Assembly: GCA_934630905.1 (NCBI GenBank)
Contig: CAKTXN010000030.1
Coordinates: forward strand, 1 to 18,645
DNA: 18,645 nucleotides
Reading direction: 5' to 3'
Source of the DNA: an uncultured Eggerthellaceae bacterium
GTDB taxonomy: Bacteria; Actinomycetota; Coriobacteriia; Coriobacteriales; Eggerthellaceae
Numbering within the stretch: position 1 is the stretch's first letter; the number at the start of each line of letters is the position of its first letter. The notes beneath the pieces are model-generated. The model was not told the origin of the DNA. It was given only the letters and a program-made list of their open reading frames with translations, and searched no databases. The position numbers were made by a program, and so were the translations under genes. Below, piece by piece: positions 1-5,456 of this stretch.

Positions 1-17
1 ATTTGCCTGAATTTGCA

Positions 18-56
18 CCCGTTTTTCCAACAATCGCTCTCTTGGACGGGCTTTTT
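18..56 (+). terminator. possible terminator of an upstream gene
   Basis: On the plus strand CCCG (18-21) and TCCAA (26-30) can pair with TTGGA (42-46) and CGGG (47-50), with a T-rich bulge on the left side, followed by C and five Ts. The bulge makes the stem imperfect. It would end a plus-strand gene lying left of the window, convergent with trmO. No other feature is seen in bases 1-85. Confidence 0.3.
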
Positions 57-85
57 AATGCCCCAAGCGCCATGCCGGAGGCTGC

Positions 86-775
86 TCACTGCATTTTTCG
101 TCGCGTTACGCCCGTCACCGTCAGGGCGCCTGCCTGATCATCAACCGTAAAATGCACATCCCAACCCGCGAACGCCATGGCATAGGTGCGTTGCGGGTCG
201 TGATGCGTTGCGGGCCGCGGATCAAGCGCGAGCACTTCCTTGAGCGTTTCCAGCTGGTTGGCATCGAAAAAACATTGCAGGTCATCGGGTATTTCCACGC
301 GTACGCTGTGCCACTCGTTTTCGGTGGCTATGCCCCCGCGTACATTCGGGTGGCAATCCGACGTGGGCACATAGGGCTTGATGTCGTAAATCTCCGTGCC
401 GTCGCGCAGGTCGGCACCCAGCACGTGAAGAACGGGGCCAGATTCGGTCATTTCTACCGATTCCAAACGCACAGATGAAAGCCCGAGCGGGTTTGGACGG
501 AAAGGGGAGCGCGTTGCAAAGACGCCCATGCGCTTGTTGCCGCCTAAAATAGGCGGACGCACCGTGGGTGACCAGGTGTTTTTATCGCCGTGGTCAAAAC
601 CCCACACCAACCACAGGTAATCGTAGCCTTCAATACCGCGTACACACTCGGGCTGGGAAAACTCCGGCTCGAACACGATAGTACCGCGCGCTTCTTTCAC
701 TAAATTGCTCTGCCGCGGAATCCCGAATTTCTCGGGAAAGTCGGTGCGAATATGCGCGATGGGTCTGATTTCCAT
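86..775 (-). CDS. trmO: tRNA (N6-threonylcarbamoyladenosine-37-N6)-methyltransferase TrmO
   Basis: TrmO (TsaA/YaeB family) uses S-adenosylmethionine to methylate t6A at position 37 of threonine tRNAs, giving m6t6A and improving decoding. The 229-residue protein has the family signatures: GIPRQ near residue 18, RSPFRPNPLGLS at 89-100 and DGTEIYDIKPY at 125-135, which belong to the small beta-barrel AdoMet-binding fold. Length is normal for a TrmO with the C-terminal extension. The ATG follows an AAGGAAG ribosome site at about 4 nt. It is transcribed divergently from smpB, with about 300 bp between them. The family assignment is firm; the tRNA substrate is inferred from E. coli TrmO. Confidence 0.93.
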   Translation of the reverse strand: MEIRPIAHIRTDFPEKFGIPRQSNLVKEARGTIVFEPEFSQPECVRGIEGYDYLWLVWGFDHGDKNTWSPTVRPPILGGNKRMGVFATRSPFRPNPLGLSSVRLESVEMTESGPVLHVLGADLRDGTEIYDIKPYVPTSDCHPNVRGGIATENEWHSVRVEIPDDLQCFFDANQLETLKEVLALDPRPATHHDPQRTYAMAFAGWDVHFTVDDQAGALTVTGVTRRKMQ

Positions 776-1076
776 GGGTCTTCCTTATCTGTTTGATCGG
801 CGGATGACAGGCGTTGCGCGATGCTCGCTTCAATGCCACGATGCTTCCGCATGCGCCGCTGCGGACCAGCGCGCCTGCGCCTTCTACTCGATTTCTTGTT
901 TTCGAGAAGTTTACTTTTTATTTGCTGGTGCAAGCAAGCCCTTTGCTCGTGGTATGATGCCAAAGCTGGGTTTCTCGCGGAAGCCGCGCATTGTTGTGTC
1001 CGCTTTCACGAACTGAAACCCTGCGTAAAGAGCTTTCGGATGCGTTCCCGGCAAGCTTTCAGGCAAGGAGGTGCCC
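776..1076. other. divergent trmO/smpB intergenic region
   Basis: No gene is supported here; the short open frames on both strands lack ribosome sites and recognisable protein character. It carries the trmO ribosome site at its left edge and the smpB promoter and ribosome site at its right. On the minus strand a weak hexamer pair (TTGCTT and TAAACT, 18 bp apart, between about 937 and 908) could drive trmO, but this is only a suggestion. Confidence 0.5.
950..958 (+). promoter_or_regulatory. extended -10 promoter for smpB
   Basis: TGGTATGAT is an extended -10 element (TG, one base, TATGAT at 953-958). No good -35 hexamer stands at 16-18 bp upstream, which extended -10 promoters tolerate. It would give an smpB leader of roughly 110 nt. 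Confidence 0.4.
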
Positions 1077-1547
1077 GTGAAAGAAAAGAAAGACAAGCAG
1101 ATTGCTCAGAATCGTCGCGCACGGTTCGAATATGAGATTTTAGAGACCTTCGAAGCGGGCATTGAGCTGACCGGCACGGAGGTGCGCTCGCTGCGCGACA
1201 AGAATTGCCAGCTCACTGACTGCTATTGCCTTATTCGCGGCGGCGAGATGTGGCTCTATAACGTGCACATCGCTCCGTTCGAAATGGGCAACATCAACAA
1301 TGTTGATTCCGATCGTCGTCGTAAGCTGCTGCTCCATAAGAACCAGATTCGGTACTTGGAGCGTCAGGTGGCAGAAAAAGGCATGGCGGTTGTTCCCCTG
1401 AAGATGTATTTCAAGGAGAACTCCCTGGTCAAAGTTGAGATTGCCCTCGCGCGCGGCAAGAAGGTCTACGATAAGCGCGCCACTATGGCAAAGCGCGACT
1501 CGAATCGCGAGATTGAGCGTGCCCTTAAGGAGCGTTCGCGATACTAG
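1077..1547 (+). CDS. smpB: SsrA-binding protein SmpB
   Basis: SmpB binds the tRNA-like domain of tmRNA and delivers it to ribosomes stalled on broken mRNA, so that the stalled peptide is tagged and the ribosome released. The sequence shows the family pattern: an early basic stretch (QNRRARFEYEI), the core ELTGTEVRSLR, then HIAPFE, the KLLLHKNQI helix, VPLKMYFK, KVEIALARGKKVYDKR, and a basic tail ending in ERSRY. The start chosen is GTG at 1077: the AAGGAGG site at 1065-1071 overlaps an in-frame GTG at 1071 but sits 5 nt before 1077, giving 156 residues. Its RNA partner ssrA lies about 3.2 kb downstream on the opposite strand. Confidence 0.96.
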   Translation: MKEKKDKQIAQNRRARFEYEILETFEAGIELTGTEVRSLRDKNCQLTDCYCLIRGGEMWLYNVHIAPFEMGNINNVDSDRRRKLLLHKNQIRYLERQVAEKGMAVVPLKMYFKENSLVKVEIALARGKKVYDKRATMAKRDSNREIERALKERSRY

Positions 1548-1691
1548 GCGGTTTAGGTGTCGCGTTGGCGGTACGTTTCCCAGTTCACGCAGGTACCGCA
1601 AAGCTGTAATCGGCTGGTTTTGCGAATGCGCCGCGGTTGACCAATACTGCGTTGGTGCTGCATTTTGTACGTTCATTAAAGGAGGATGTCC
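1548..1691. other. smpB / hypothetical gene spacer
   Basis: It holds a 7-bp inverted repeat, GCGGTAC (1568-1574) with GTACCGC (1593-1599), loop 18 nt, not followed by a T-run, so it is not a convincing terminator. A TTGACC hexamer at 1637-1642 could be a -35 but has no good -10 partner. The following gene may be co-transcribed with smpB or have its own weak promoter. Confidence 0.35.
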
Positions 1692-2432
1692 GTGTCTAAG
1701 ACAGAAGTCGTGGAAATCGAATACAGCGATGACGACATCTTGTATTACATCGATGACGAGCAGGGAAACGAGATTGGCTTCGCTGTGCTGGAAGATGGCA
1801 AAGAGGTCGAGTATTACTACGCGGATTCTCTGGGCGACAAAGTTGGCCAGGCGGTTGGCACCGTGGTCGATGGCGTGGTTGGCGGCGTGAAAGAAGCGAT
1901 TGACGATAATCCGTTTGTCAGCGCGGAGGGGGTGTCCCATTTAAGGGACGACCTGAACGTCATTTACAAGGAAAACGCGGACACCATGAACAGTCTGCGT
2001 TCGATTGCGCAGGACATGCGCGACTTCAAGGATCTTTTCACGGGCAAGCCGCTGAAGCCTCGTCCCGAGGAAAAGAAGAGCGCCGCCGCAAACGACGATA
2101 GGGGTGGCACTGAAGCGGGCATGGAAATGTTCGCGAAGGAAAGCTTGCAAGCTGAATCTGAGTCCGCGCCCAAGCCTGCGCCCAAGTCCGAATCCAAAAC
2201 TGAGCCGAAGTTCGAAACAGAATCTGCTTCAAGCGGGGCGGCCCACCCGAAGACGGACGCAAAGCCGATTCTTGATGCCAACATGCGTGCGGAACTCATG
2301 GCTGAGCTGCGTGAAGAGCTGAAAGAAGAAATGCGCGCGGAGCTGCGAGCTTCAAATGCTGCTGCTGTGGCGGCTGTCTCGGCGGGAGAGCCGGCGCCTT
2401 CGCCTGCTGCAACTGCACCTTCGGCGGATTAG
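1692..2432 (+). CDS. hypothetical acidic protein with C-terminal coiled coil
   Basis: I do not recognise this 246-residue protein. GTG at 1692 is chosen because the AAAGGAGG site (1678-1685) directly abuts the in-frame ATG at 1686 but lies 6 nt before the GTG. Residues 1-46 are very acidic and Tyr-rich (YSDDDILYYIDDE). Residues 48-72 are a Gly/Val stretch that could form an amphipathic or membrane-associating helix. Residues 80-118 look helical (HLRDDLNVIYKENADTM). Residues 120-193 are a disordered Pro/Lys/Glu/Ser/Ala linker. Residues 196-222 form a charged helix with regular Leu/Met spacing, likely coiled coil, before an Ala/Pro tail. There is no signal peptide or catalytic motif. A scaffold or membrane-adjacent structural role is possible but unproven. 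Confidence 0.75.
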   Translation: MSKTEVVEIEYSDDDILYYIDDEQGNEIGFAVLEDGKEVEYYYADSLGDKVGQAVGTVVDGVVGGVKEAIDDNPFVSAEGVSHLRDDLNVIYKENADTMNSLRSIAQDMRDFKDLFTGKPLKPRPEEKKSAAANDDRGGTEAGMEMFAKESLQAESESAPKPAPKSESKTEPKFETESASSGAAHPKTDAKPILDANMRAELMAELREELKEEMRAELRASNAAAVAAVSAGEPAPSPAATAPSAD

Positions 2433-2525
2433 TCTGCTCCAAAGTTTGCGCGAGTGAGCCTGTATTCGTCGGGAGTGCCAGAGCGGTTCCGACGAGCGAT
2501 TTCCCAAAACATAACGATACCCAGA

Positions 2526-2561
2526 AGAAGCGTCCTTTGCGGGCGCTTCTTTTTCGTTTTC
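2526..2561 (+). terminator. Rho-independent terminator after the hypothetical gene
   Basis: A 10-bp stem (AGAAGCGTCC at 2526-2535 with GGGCGCTTCT at 2541-2550, one U-G wobble) closes a 5-nt loop and is followed by a T-rich run. It separates the hypothetical gene from degV. Confidence 0.88.
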
Positions 2562-2580
2562 TTTTGAACGTACATAAAAC

Positions 2581-2612
2581 TTGTTGATTAATCAACAAAC
2601 TAACGCTACTAT
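2581..2612 (+). promoter_or_regulatory. degV promoter with overlapping palindromic operator
   Basis: A -35-like TTGATT (2584-2589) and a -10-like TACTAT (2607-2612) are separated by exactly 17 bp. A perfect 18-bp palindrome, TTGTTGATTAATCAACAA (2581-2598), covers the -35 hexamer. That placement suits a dimeric repressor. No regulator can be named from sequence alone. Confidence 0.6.
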
Positions 2613-2696
2613 GGGGCAACCATGCAAGAAAACAATGCGCTTTTTGCCGCGCTCGATGCGGCACTATGCGTCTGATACTAGTCGAGGAGAACCGCT

Positions 2697-3554
2697 ATGT
2701 CCGTTCGTATCATTACCGACTCCGCCGCCGATATTTCGCCCGAGCGACTTTCACAATGGGGCGTGGAGGCGCTGCCGCTTAAGACCATCATCGAGGGCGT
2801 GGAGTATCTTGACGGCGTAACGCTTTCCAGCCAGGAGTTTTTCGAGAAGCTCATCGAAATGGACGGCCTTCCTACCACATGCGCCGTCGCGCCCGGCGAG
2901 TATTCAAAGGCGTTCCGCGAGGCGCTTCAAGCGGGTGACGAGGTAGTGTGCATCTGCTTGTCGTCGAAGCTTTCCGCGTGCTATCAGGCTGCTTGCATTG
3001 CTGCGGCGGATTACCCCGATGCCTCGCTGCACGTGGTGGATTCCCTGAACGTTTCGCTGGGAGAGCAGATTTTGGTGCAGCGCGCCGTGCAGCTGCGCGA
3101 CGGCGGAATGAGCGCCGCGAAAATTGCTGCCGACCTTGAGCAGGGCAGGACGCGCATTCGCCTTATCGGCCTGGTGGGCACGCTGGAGTACCTAAAGCGC
3201 GGCGGCCGCGTTTCCGCGGCGGTGGCGCTTGCGGGCGGTTTGCTGGGCATCAAGCCGGTCATTGCGGTTCAGGATGGGGAAGTGGTTGTACTTGGCCAGG
3301 CGCGCGGCTCGAAGAACGGCCGCAATCTGTTGGTTGAACAGGCGCGCAAGAGCGGCGGCATCAGCTATGACGAGCCGTACTTGACCGCATACAGTGGGCT
3401 TTCCGACAAGCTGCTCCATAAGTACCTTGTTGATAGCGCCGATCATTTTCCGATTGACGTGGACCAAGTGTCCGCCTGCCGCATTGGAAGCACTATTGGC
3501 ACCCATGTTGGCCCCGACGCCGTTGCCGTTGCATTCTACGCACGAGAAGAATAA
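2697..3554 (+). CDS. DegV-family fatty-acid-binding protein (FakB-like)
   Basis: DegV proteins bind a single fatty acid; several (FakB) present it to the kinase FakA for phosphorylation and phospholipid synthesis. The 285-residue protein has the family layout: an N-terminal IITDSAADIS motif, GLPTTCAVAPGEY in the lid region, CLSSKLSACYQAA where many members have SSxLSGTYQSA, LKRGGRVSAA, LLGIKPV, and the C-terminal IGTHVGPDAVAVAFY. The Gly-Thr usually seen in the second ligand loop is Ala-Cys here, so ligand preference may differ. The ATG has a GAGGAGA site 7 nt upstream. It appears monocistronic, with its own promoter and terminator; no fakA is in the window. Confidence 0.9.
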   Translation: MSVRIITDSAADISPERLSQWGVEALPLKTIIEGVEYLDGVTLSSQEFFEKLIEMDGLPTTCAVAPGEYSKAFREALQAGDEVVCICLSSKLSACYQAACIAAADYPDASLHVVDSLNVSLGEQILVQRAVQLRDGGMSAAKIAADLEQGRTRIRLIGLVGTLEYLKRGGRVSAAVALAGGLLGIKPVIAVQDGEVVVLGQARGSKNGRNLLVEQARKSGGISYDEPYLTAYSGLSDKLLHKYLVDSADHFPIDVDQVSACRIGSTIGTHVGPDAVAVAFYAREE

Positions 3555-3592
3555 GAGGGCGAGCACATTCGCTTTTGTGCACAGTTTTTTGA

Positions 3593-3632
3593 AGGTGCCT
3601 ACCGTTATCGAAACTGCAGGCGCCTGTTTTTT
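3593..3632 (+). terminator. terminator after degV
   Basis: AGGTGCCT (3593-3600) pairs with AGGCGCCT (3618-3625, one U-G wobble) across a 17-nt loop, followed by GTTTTTT. A weaker hairpin (GCACA with TGTGC, then a T-run) lies just before it at about 3563-3590. Confidence 0.65.
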
Positions 3633-3830
3633 AGCCGTTTGCATGATGAATGGATGAACGGGTCGTAACAACCAGGCATTTTGACATCCTTAAACGGCGT
3701 TGTCTTGTTGTGACGTTTGTCGTGGCGGAGTGCCGCTCGATTCCTTGAAGTTGCATTCTAAGTTAGTCTAAGTGATGGGTTTTGCCTGGGGTCTGTGAGT
3801 TCGATTGCGTGCAAGGTCGGGGATTGGGGG
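3633..3830. other. non-coding spacer left of the repeat block
   Basis: No gene is supported. The stretch contains a TTGACA hexamer at about 3682 without a good -10 at the right distance, and a short direct repeat (TCTAAGTTAG / TCTAAGTGAT, around 3758-3777). Nothing else is evident. Confidence 0.5.
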
Positions 3831-3834
3831 CATG

Positions 3835-4051
3835 TTGTCGGAAATCACGGGCGAAAACGCCCAAATCAACGATACGGGGCAGGTAAGGCTGGGTGTGCTG
3901 ACTTCTCTGTTTTCAAGGAATATTCGTGAACTGGGGTTTTATTGGCGTGTCGGGCAAAATGCAGTTGAAAGCTGGGCGAAAGCGGGTTGTCTGCGTCTTC
4001 GACCTGCCCCGCATCGTTGATTTGAGCGTTTTGACGGCGAGTTTCCGACAA
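3835..4051. repeat. 217-bp inverted-repeat element, copy A
   Basis: The left arm (3835-3884) and the reverse complement of the right arm (4002-4051) match at about 40 of 50 positions. The outer ends are TTGTCGGAAA and the inner ends read GGGGCAGGT on the left and its complement on the right. The intervening 117 bp hold CTGGGGTTTT at 3931-3940. Copy B starts exactly 260 bp further on and has the same length, the same outer ends and the same central decamer at the same offset. There is no transposase or credible ORF inside. It resembles a MITE-like palindromic element or a gene for a long structured RNA; I cannot decide between them. Confidence 0.75.
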
Positions 4052-4094
4052 GATAGTTTGCCCAGCGTAAGGCTCGAGGAGTTTCGATGCCATG

Positions 4095-4311
4095 TTGTCG
4101 GAAAAATCGCCCTAAAGTGCAAAATATTCCTGTTCGGGGTAGGTAAACAATGCGTCAGCGTGATGCTTGTCGTTGAGTATCGGCTTGGACCTGGGGTTTT
4201 GCGGGGCTTAGGAGGCTCGAGGCGCCTTGAATGGCTCCGAATGCTGCGTTTGTGCCTTTCGAACTACCCCGAACAGGAATATTTTGCTCATTGGCTTACA
4301 TTTTTCGACAA
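4095..4311. repeat. 217-bp inverted-repeat element, copy B
   Basis: The left arm (4095-4142) and the right arm (4264-4311) match at about 38 of 48 positions. The inner 24 bp (4119-4142 against 4264-4287) are perfectly complementary, beginning GCAAAATATTCC and ending GGGGTAG. The inner arm sequence is unlike that of copy A, yet each copy is complementary to itself. Shared with copy A at identical offsets are the outer TTGTCGGAAA, the AGGTAA after the left arm, and CTGGGGTTTT (4191-4200). Homology to copy A also continues about 20 bp past the right end (ACAAAGATGGTTCGCGCAGC-like). Confidence 0.75.
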
Positions 4312-4341
4312 AGATGGTTCGCGCAGCCTCTTGTAACAACG

Positions 4342-4371
4342 AAAAGGCAGGTCCGTTGCCGAACCTGCCTG
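4342..4371 (-). terminator. terminator-like hairpin, ssrA 3' cassette copy 1
   Basis: Read on the minus strand, an 11-bp stem with one U-G wobble closes a GCAA tetraloop (4345-4370) and is followed by a short T-run. The 30 bp here are identical to 4508-4537. It lies just downstream of a degenerate copy of the tmRNA 3' end, in the position the real terminator has relative to ssrA. Confidence 0.6.
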
Positions 4372-4379
4372 GTGAATTC

Positions 4380-4484
4380 TGGTGGAGGCGCGGGGGTTCG
4401 CGCGGCGCCGCGAAAACGGTCCGGTGAACCGTTTTCAGCGCGAAGGGGGCGAAGCCGGTTTTGCGAGCCCCTATTCTCCGCGCC
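4380..4484 (-). repeat. degenerate ssrA 3'-end cassette, copy 1
   Basis: The left edge repeats the tmRNA 3' terminus (complement of GCGCCTCCACCA), then diverges at the T-arm. The right edge, ATTCTCCGCGCC (4473-4484), is an inverted copy of the same T-arm region. Between them is a GC-rich segment with its own hairpin (GAAAACGGT with ACCGTTTTC). It does not fold as a complete tRNA or tmRNA domain. It is either a scar of integration or excision at ssrA, or a duplicated and decayed 3' end. Confidence 0.55.
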
Positions 4485-4507
4485 TTGGTTGGCCGCATGC
4501 AACAGCA

Positions 4508-4537
4508 AAAAGGCAGGTCCGTTGCCGAACCTGCCTG
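4508..4537 (-). terminator. terminator-like hairpin, ssrA 3' cassette copy 2
   Basis: This is identical to the copy-1 hairpin over 30 bp (stem of 11 bp with GCAA tetraloop at 4511-4536), followed on the minus strand by a run of five Ts. Confidence 0.65.
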
Positions 4538-4545
4538 ATAGATTC

Positions 4546-4690
4546 TGGTGGAGGCGCGGAGAATCGAACGGCGTATGCGCTGCGCGCATCCGCGGGGCTT
4601 GCTCGCGTCCGCTCGCGGGGCCCTTGCTCGGCGAAACGTGCCACTGGCACGTTTCGTGACCCTCGCAATGCAAGCGGAGTTCGATTCTCC
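4546..4690 (-). repeat. partial ssrA 3'-end duplication, copy 2, with inverted T-arm
   Basis: Bases 4546-4569 are identical over 24 bp to the tmRNA 3' end at 4747-4770 (CCA, acceptor strand and half of the T-arm). The match then breaks into about 110 bp of GC-rich, hairpin-rich sequence. This includes a 12-bp perfect stem, CGAAACGTGCCA with TGGCACGTTTCG, and ATGCGC with GCGCAT. The segment closes with GTTCGATTCTCC (4679-4690), a perfect inverted copy of 4558-4569. The whole unit can form a cruciform. It looks like an attachment-site or duplication remnant, not a functional RNA gene. Confidence 0.6.
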
Positions 4691-4706
4691 AATGCGGCTG
4701 TGATAA

Positions 4707-4738
4707 CAAAAAAGCAGGCCGGTTTTCCCGACCTGCTT
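4707..4738 (-). terminator. ssrA (tmRNA) terminator
   Basis: On the minus strand an 11-bp stem (complement of 4728-4738 with that of 4712-4722, one U-G wobble) has a 5-nt loop and is followed by six Ts. It lies 8 nt beyond the encoded CCA of ssrA. Confidence 0.85.
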
Positions 4739-4746
4739 GGTTTTCT

Positions 4747-5103
4747 TGGTGGAGGCGCGGAGAATCGAACTCCGGTCCATACTAGACCCCCCACAGGGCC
4801 CTACAAGCTTGTCCAACGATTTGAGTTCGGGTGCGAAACGCCCGTTGGCGGGCTTTTGTGCATCCTAGCTGGTTCAATCTTTGCCTAGCTCATACCAACG
4901 ACGTAGCTAAGCGCATTTCCCTAAAATGACGCGTTCCCCGAAGCGGGAAAAATCCGGGTTCAGCGGCTCTGTGCAATTAAGCAGCGAGAGCGTAAGTTTT
5001 TTGAGTTTTGCCAATTAATTTGACAGTACCCCTGTTTAGCGTGGCGAGGAGACCACGGCTTGCTCCCTATGTAAAACCTACCATGTCGAAACCAGTCGCC
5101 CCC
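4747..5103 (-). ncRNA. ssrA: transfer-messenger RNA (tmRNA)
   Basis: tmRNA acts with SmpB as an alanine-charged tRNA and then as a short mRNA to rescue stalled ribosomes and tag the unfinished peptide for proteolysis. The 5' end reads GGGGGCGACTGGTTTCGAC and the 3' end has a T-arm (GGAGTTCGATTCTCC) with encoded CCA. The two ends pair as a 6-bp acceptor stem containing the G3-U wobble read by alanyl-tRNA synthetase. The mature length of 357 nt is typical. The tag reading frame lies at 4977-5012 and ends YALAA-stop. It is convergent with degV and divergent from rpsB. Confidence 0.95.
4977..5012 (-). other. tmRNA tag-peptide reading frame
   Basis: Codons GGC AAA ACT CAA AAA ACT TAC GCT CTC GCT GCT TAA encode GKTQKTYALAA, to which the charged alanine adds the first residue. 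The YALAA end is the classic ClpXP/ClpAP-type degradation signal. A Gly resume codon followed by Lys-Thr is known from Bacillus tmRNA. The exact resume codon is inferred from position and from that precedent. Confidence 0.85.
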
Positions 5104-5235
5104 AAAGTAAAACTTCGCGTTGCATGCGCCGCCGAAGCCGCTCATCATAAGCATTGATGCCAACATGAACGTACTGCAAAACGCAGCTCAAGCGAAGTAG
5201 GGGAGAAGGCCCCACCTTTTCAAAGTGCGCCAATA

Positions 5236-5263
5236 ATTGTATGCTTCGCGTGCAGAATGTCAA
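5236..5263 (-). promoter_or_regulatory. ssrA promoter
   Basis: On the minus strand TTGACA (complement of 5258-5263) and TACAAT (complement of 5236-5241) are 16 bp apart, close to the housekeeping consensus. Transcription would begin about 130 nt before the mature tmRNA 5' end, implying RNase P trimming of a long leader. Confidence 0.75.
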
Positions 5264-5313
5264 GCACCGCACCTCGTTTTGCCATCTTTTGTTGCCTTTT
5301 TGCAATAAATTGC

Positions 5314-5342
5314 TTGCATATTTCTTCAATGGCTCCTAAAAT
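5314..5342 (+). promoter_or_regulatory. rpsB promoter
   Basis: TTGCAT (5314-5319) and TAAAAT (5337-5342) are separated by 17 bp. It lies about 50 bp from, and back to back with, the ssrA promoter. It leaves an rpsB leader of roughly 105 nt containing a GTGGCCAC palindrome that may form part of a leader structure. Confidence 0.65.
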
Positions 5343-5456
5343 AGAGCGGTTTCTAATCACACATGCTTGCGCGACCTGCACCGCTAGTGGCCACCGGAAA
5401 AAGGCTGCGGACCCCAGGGATGACCGCGAGCAGAGGACTAACGAATGGAGAAAGCT

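Noticed and set aside
1140..1940. Long minus-strand open frame opposite smpB and the hypothetical gene
   Set aside because: It is antisense to the well-supported smpB, without protein-family character or ribosome site.
2581..2598. FNR/CRP-type box in the degV palindrome
   Set aside because: The TTGAT...ATCAA halves are separated by 2 bp, not the 4 bp an FNR site needs.
3926..4336. Open frame of 136 codons on the plus strand between degV and ssrA
   Set aside because: It runs through the arms of both inverted-repeat elements, has no good ribosome site, and its composition reflects the repeats, not a protein family.
4676..4690. GGAGTTCGATTCTCC on the plus strand looks like a tRNA T-arm
   Set aside because: No acceptor, D-arm or anticodon arm fits around it and no CCA follows; it is an inverted copy of the ssrA T-arm.
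3831..4771. CRISPR array or integron attC array as an explanation of the repeats
   Set aside because: There are only two or three units, long and unequal in kind, with no short identical direct repeats and unique spacers, and no cas or integron integrase gene in the window.
4208..4888. Several open frames on both strands across the cassette region and the tmRNA 3' half
   Set aside because: They arise from GC-rich hairpins, repeated terminators and the ssrA sequence; similar peptides recur in several frames only because the DNA is repeated.
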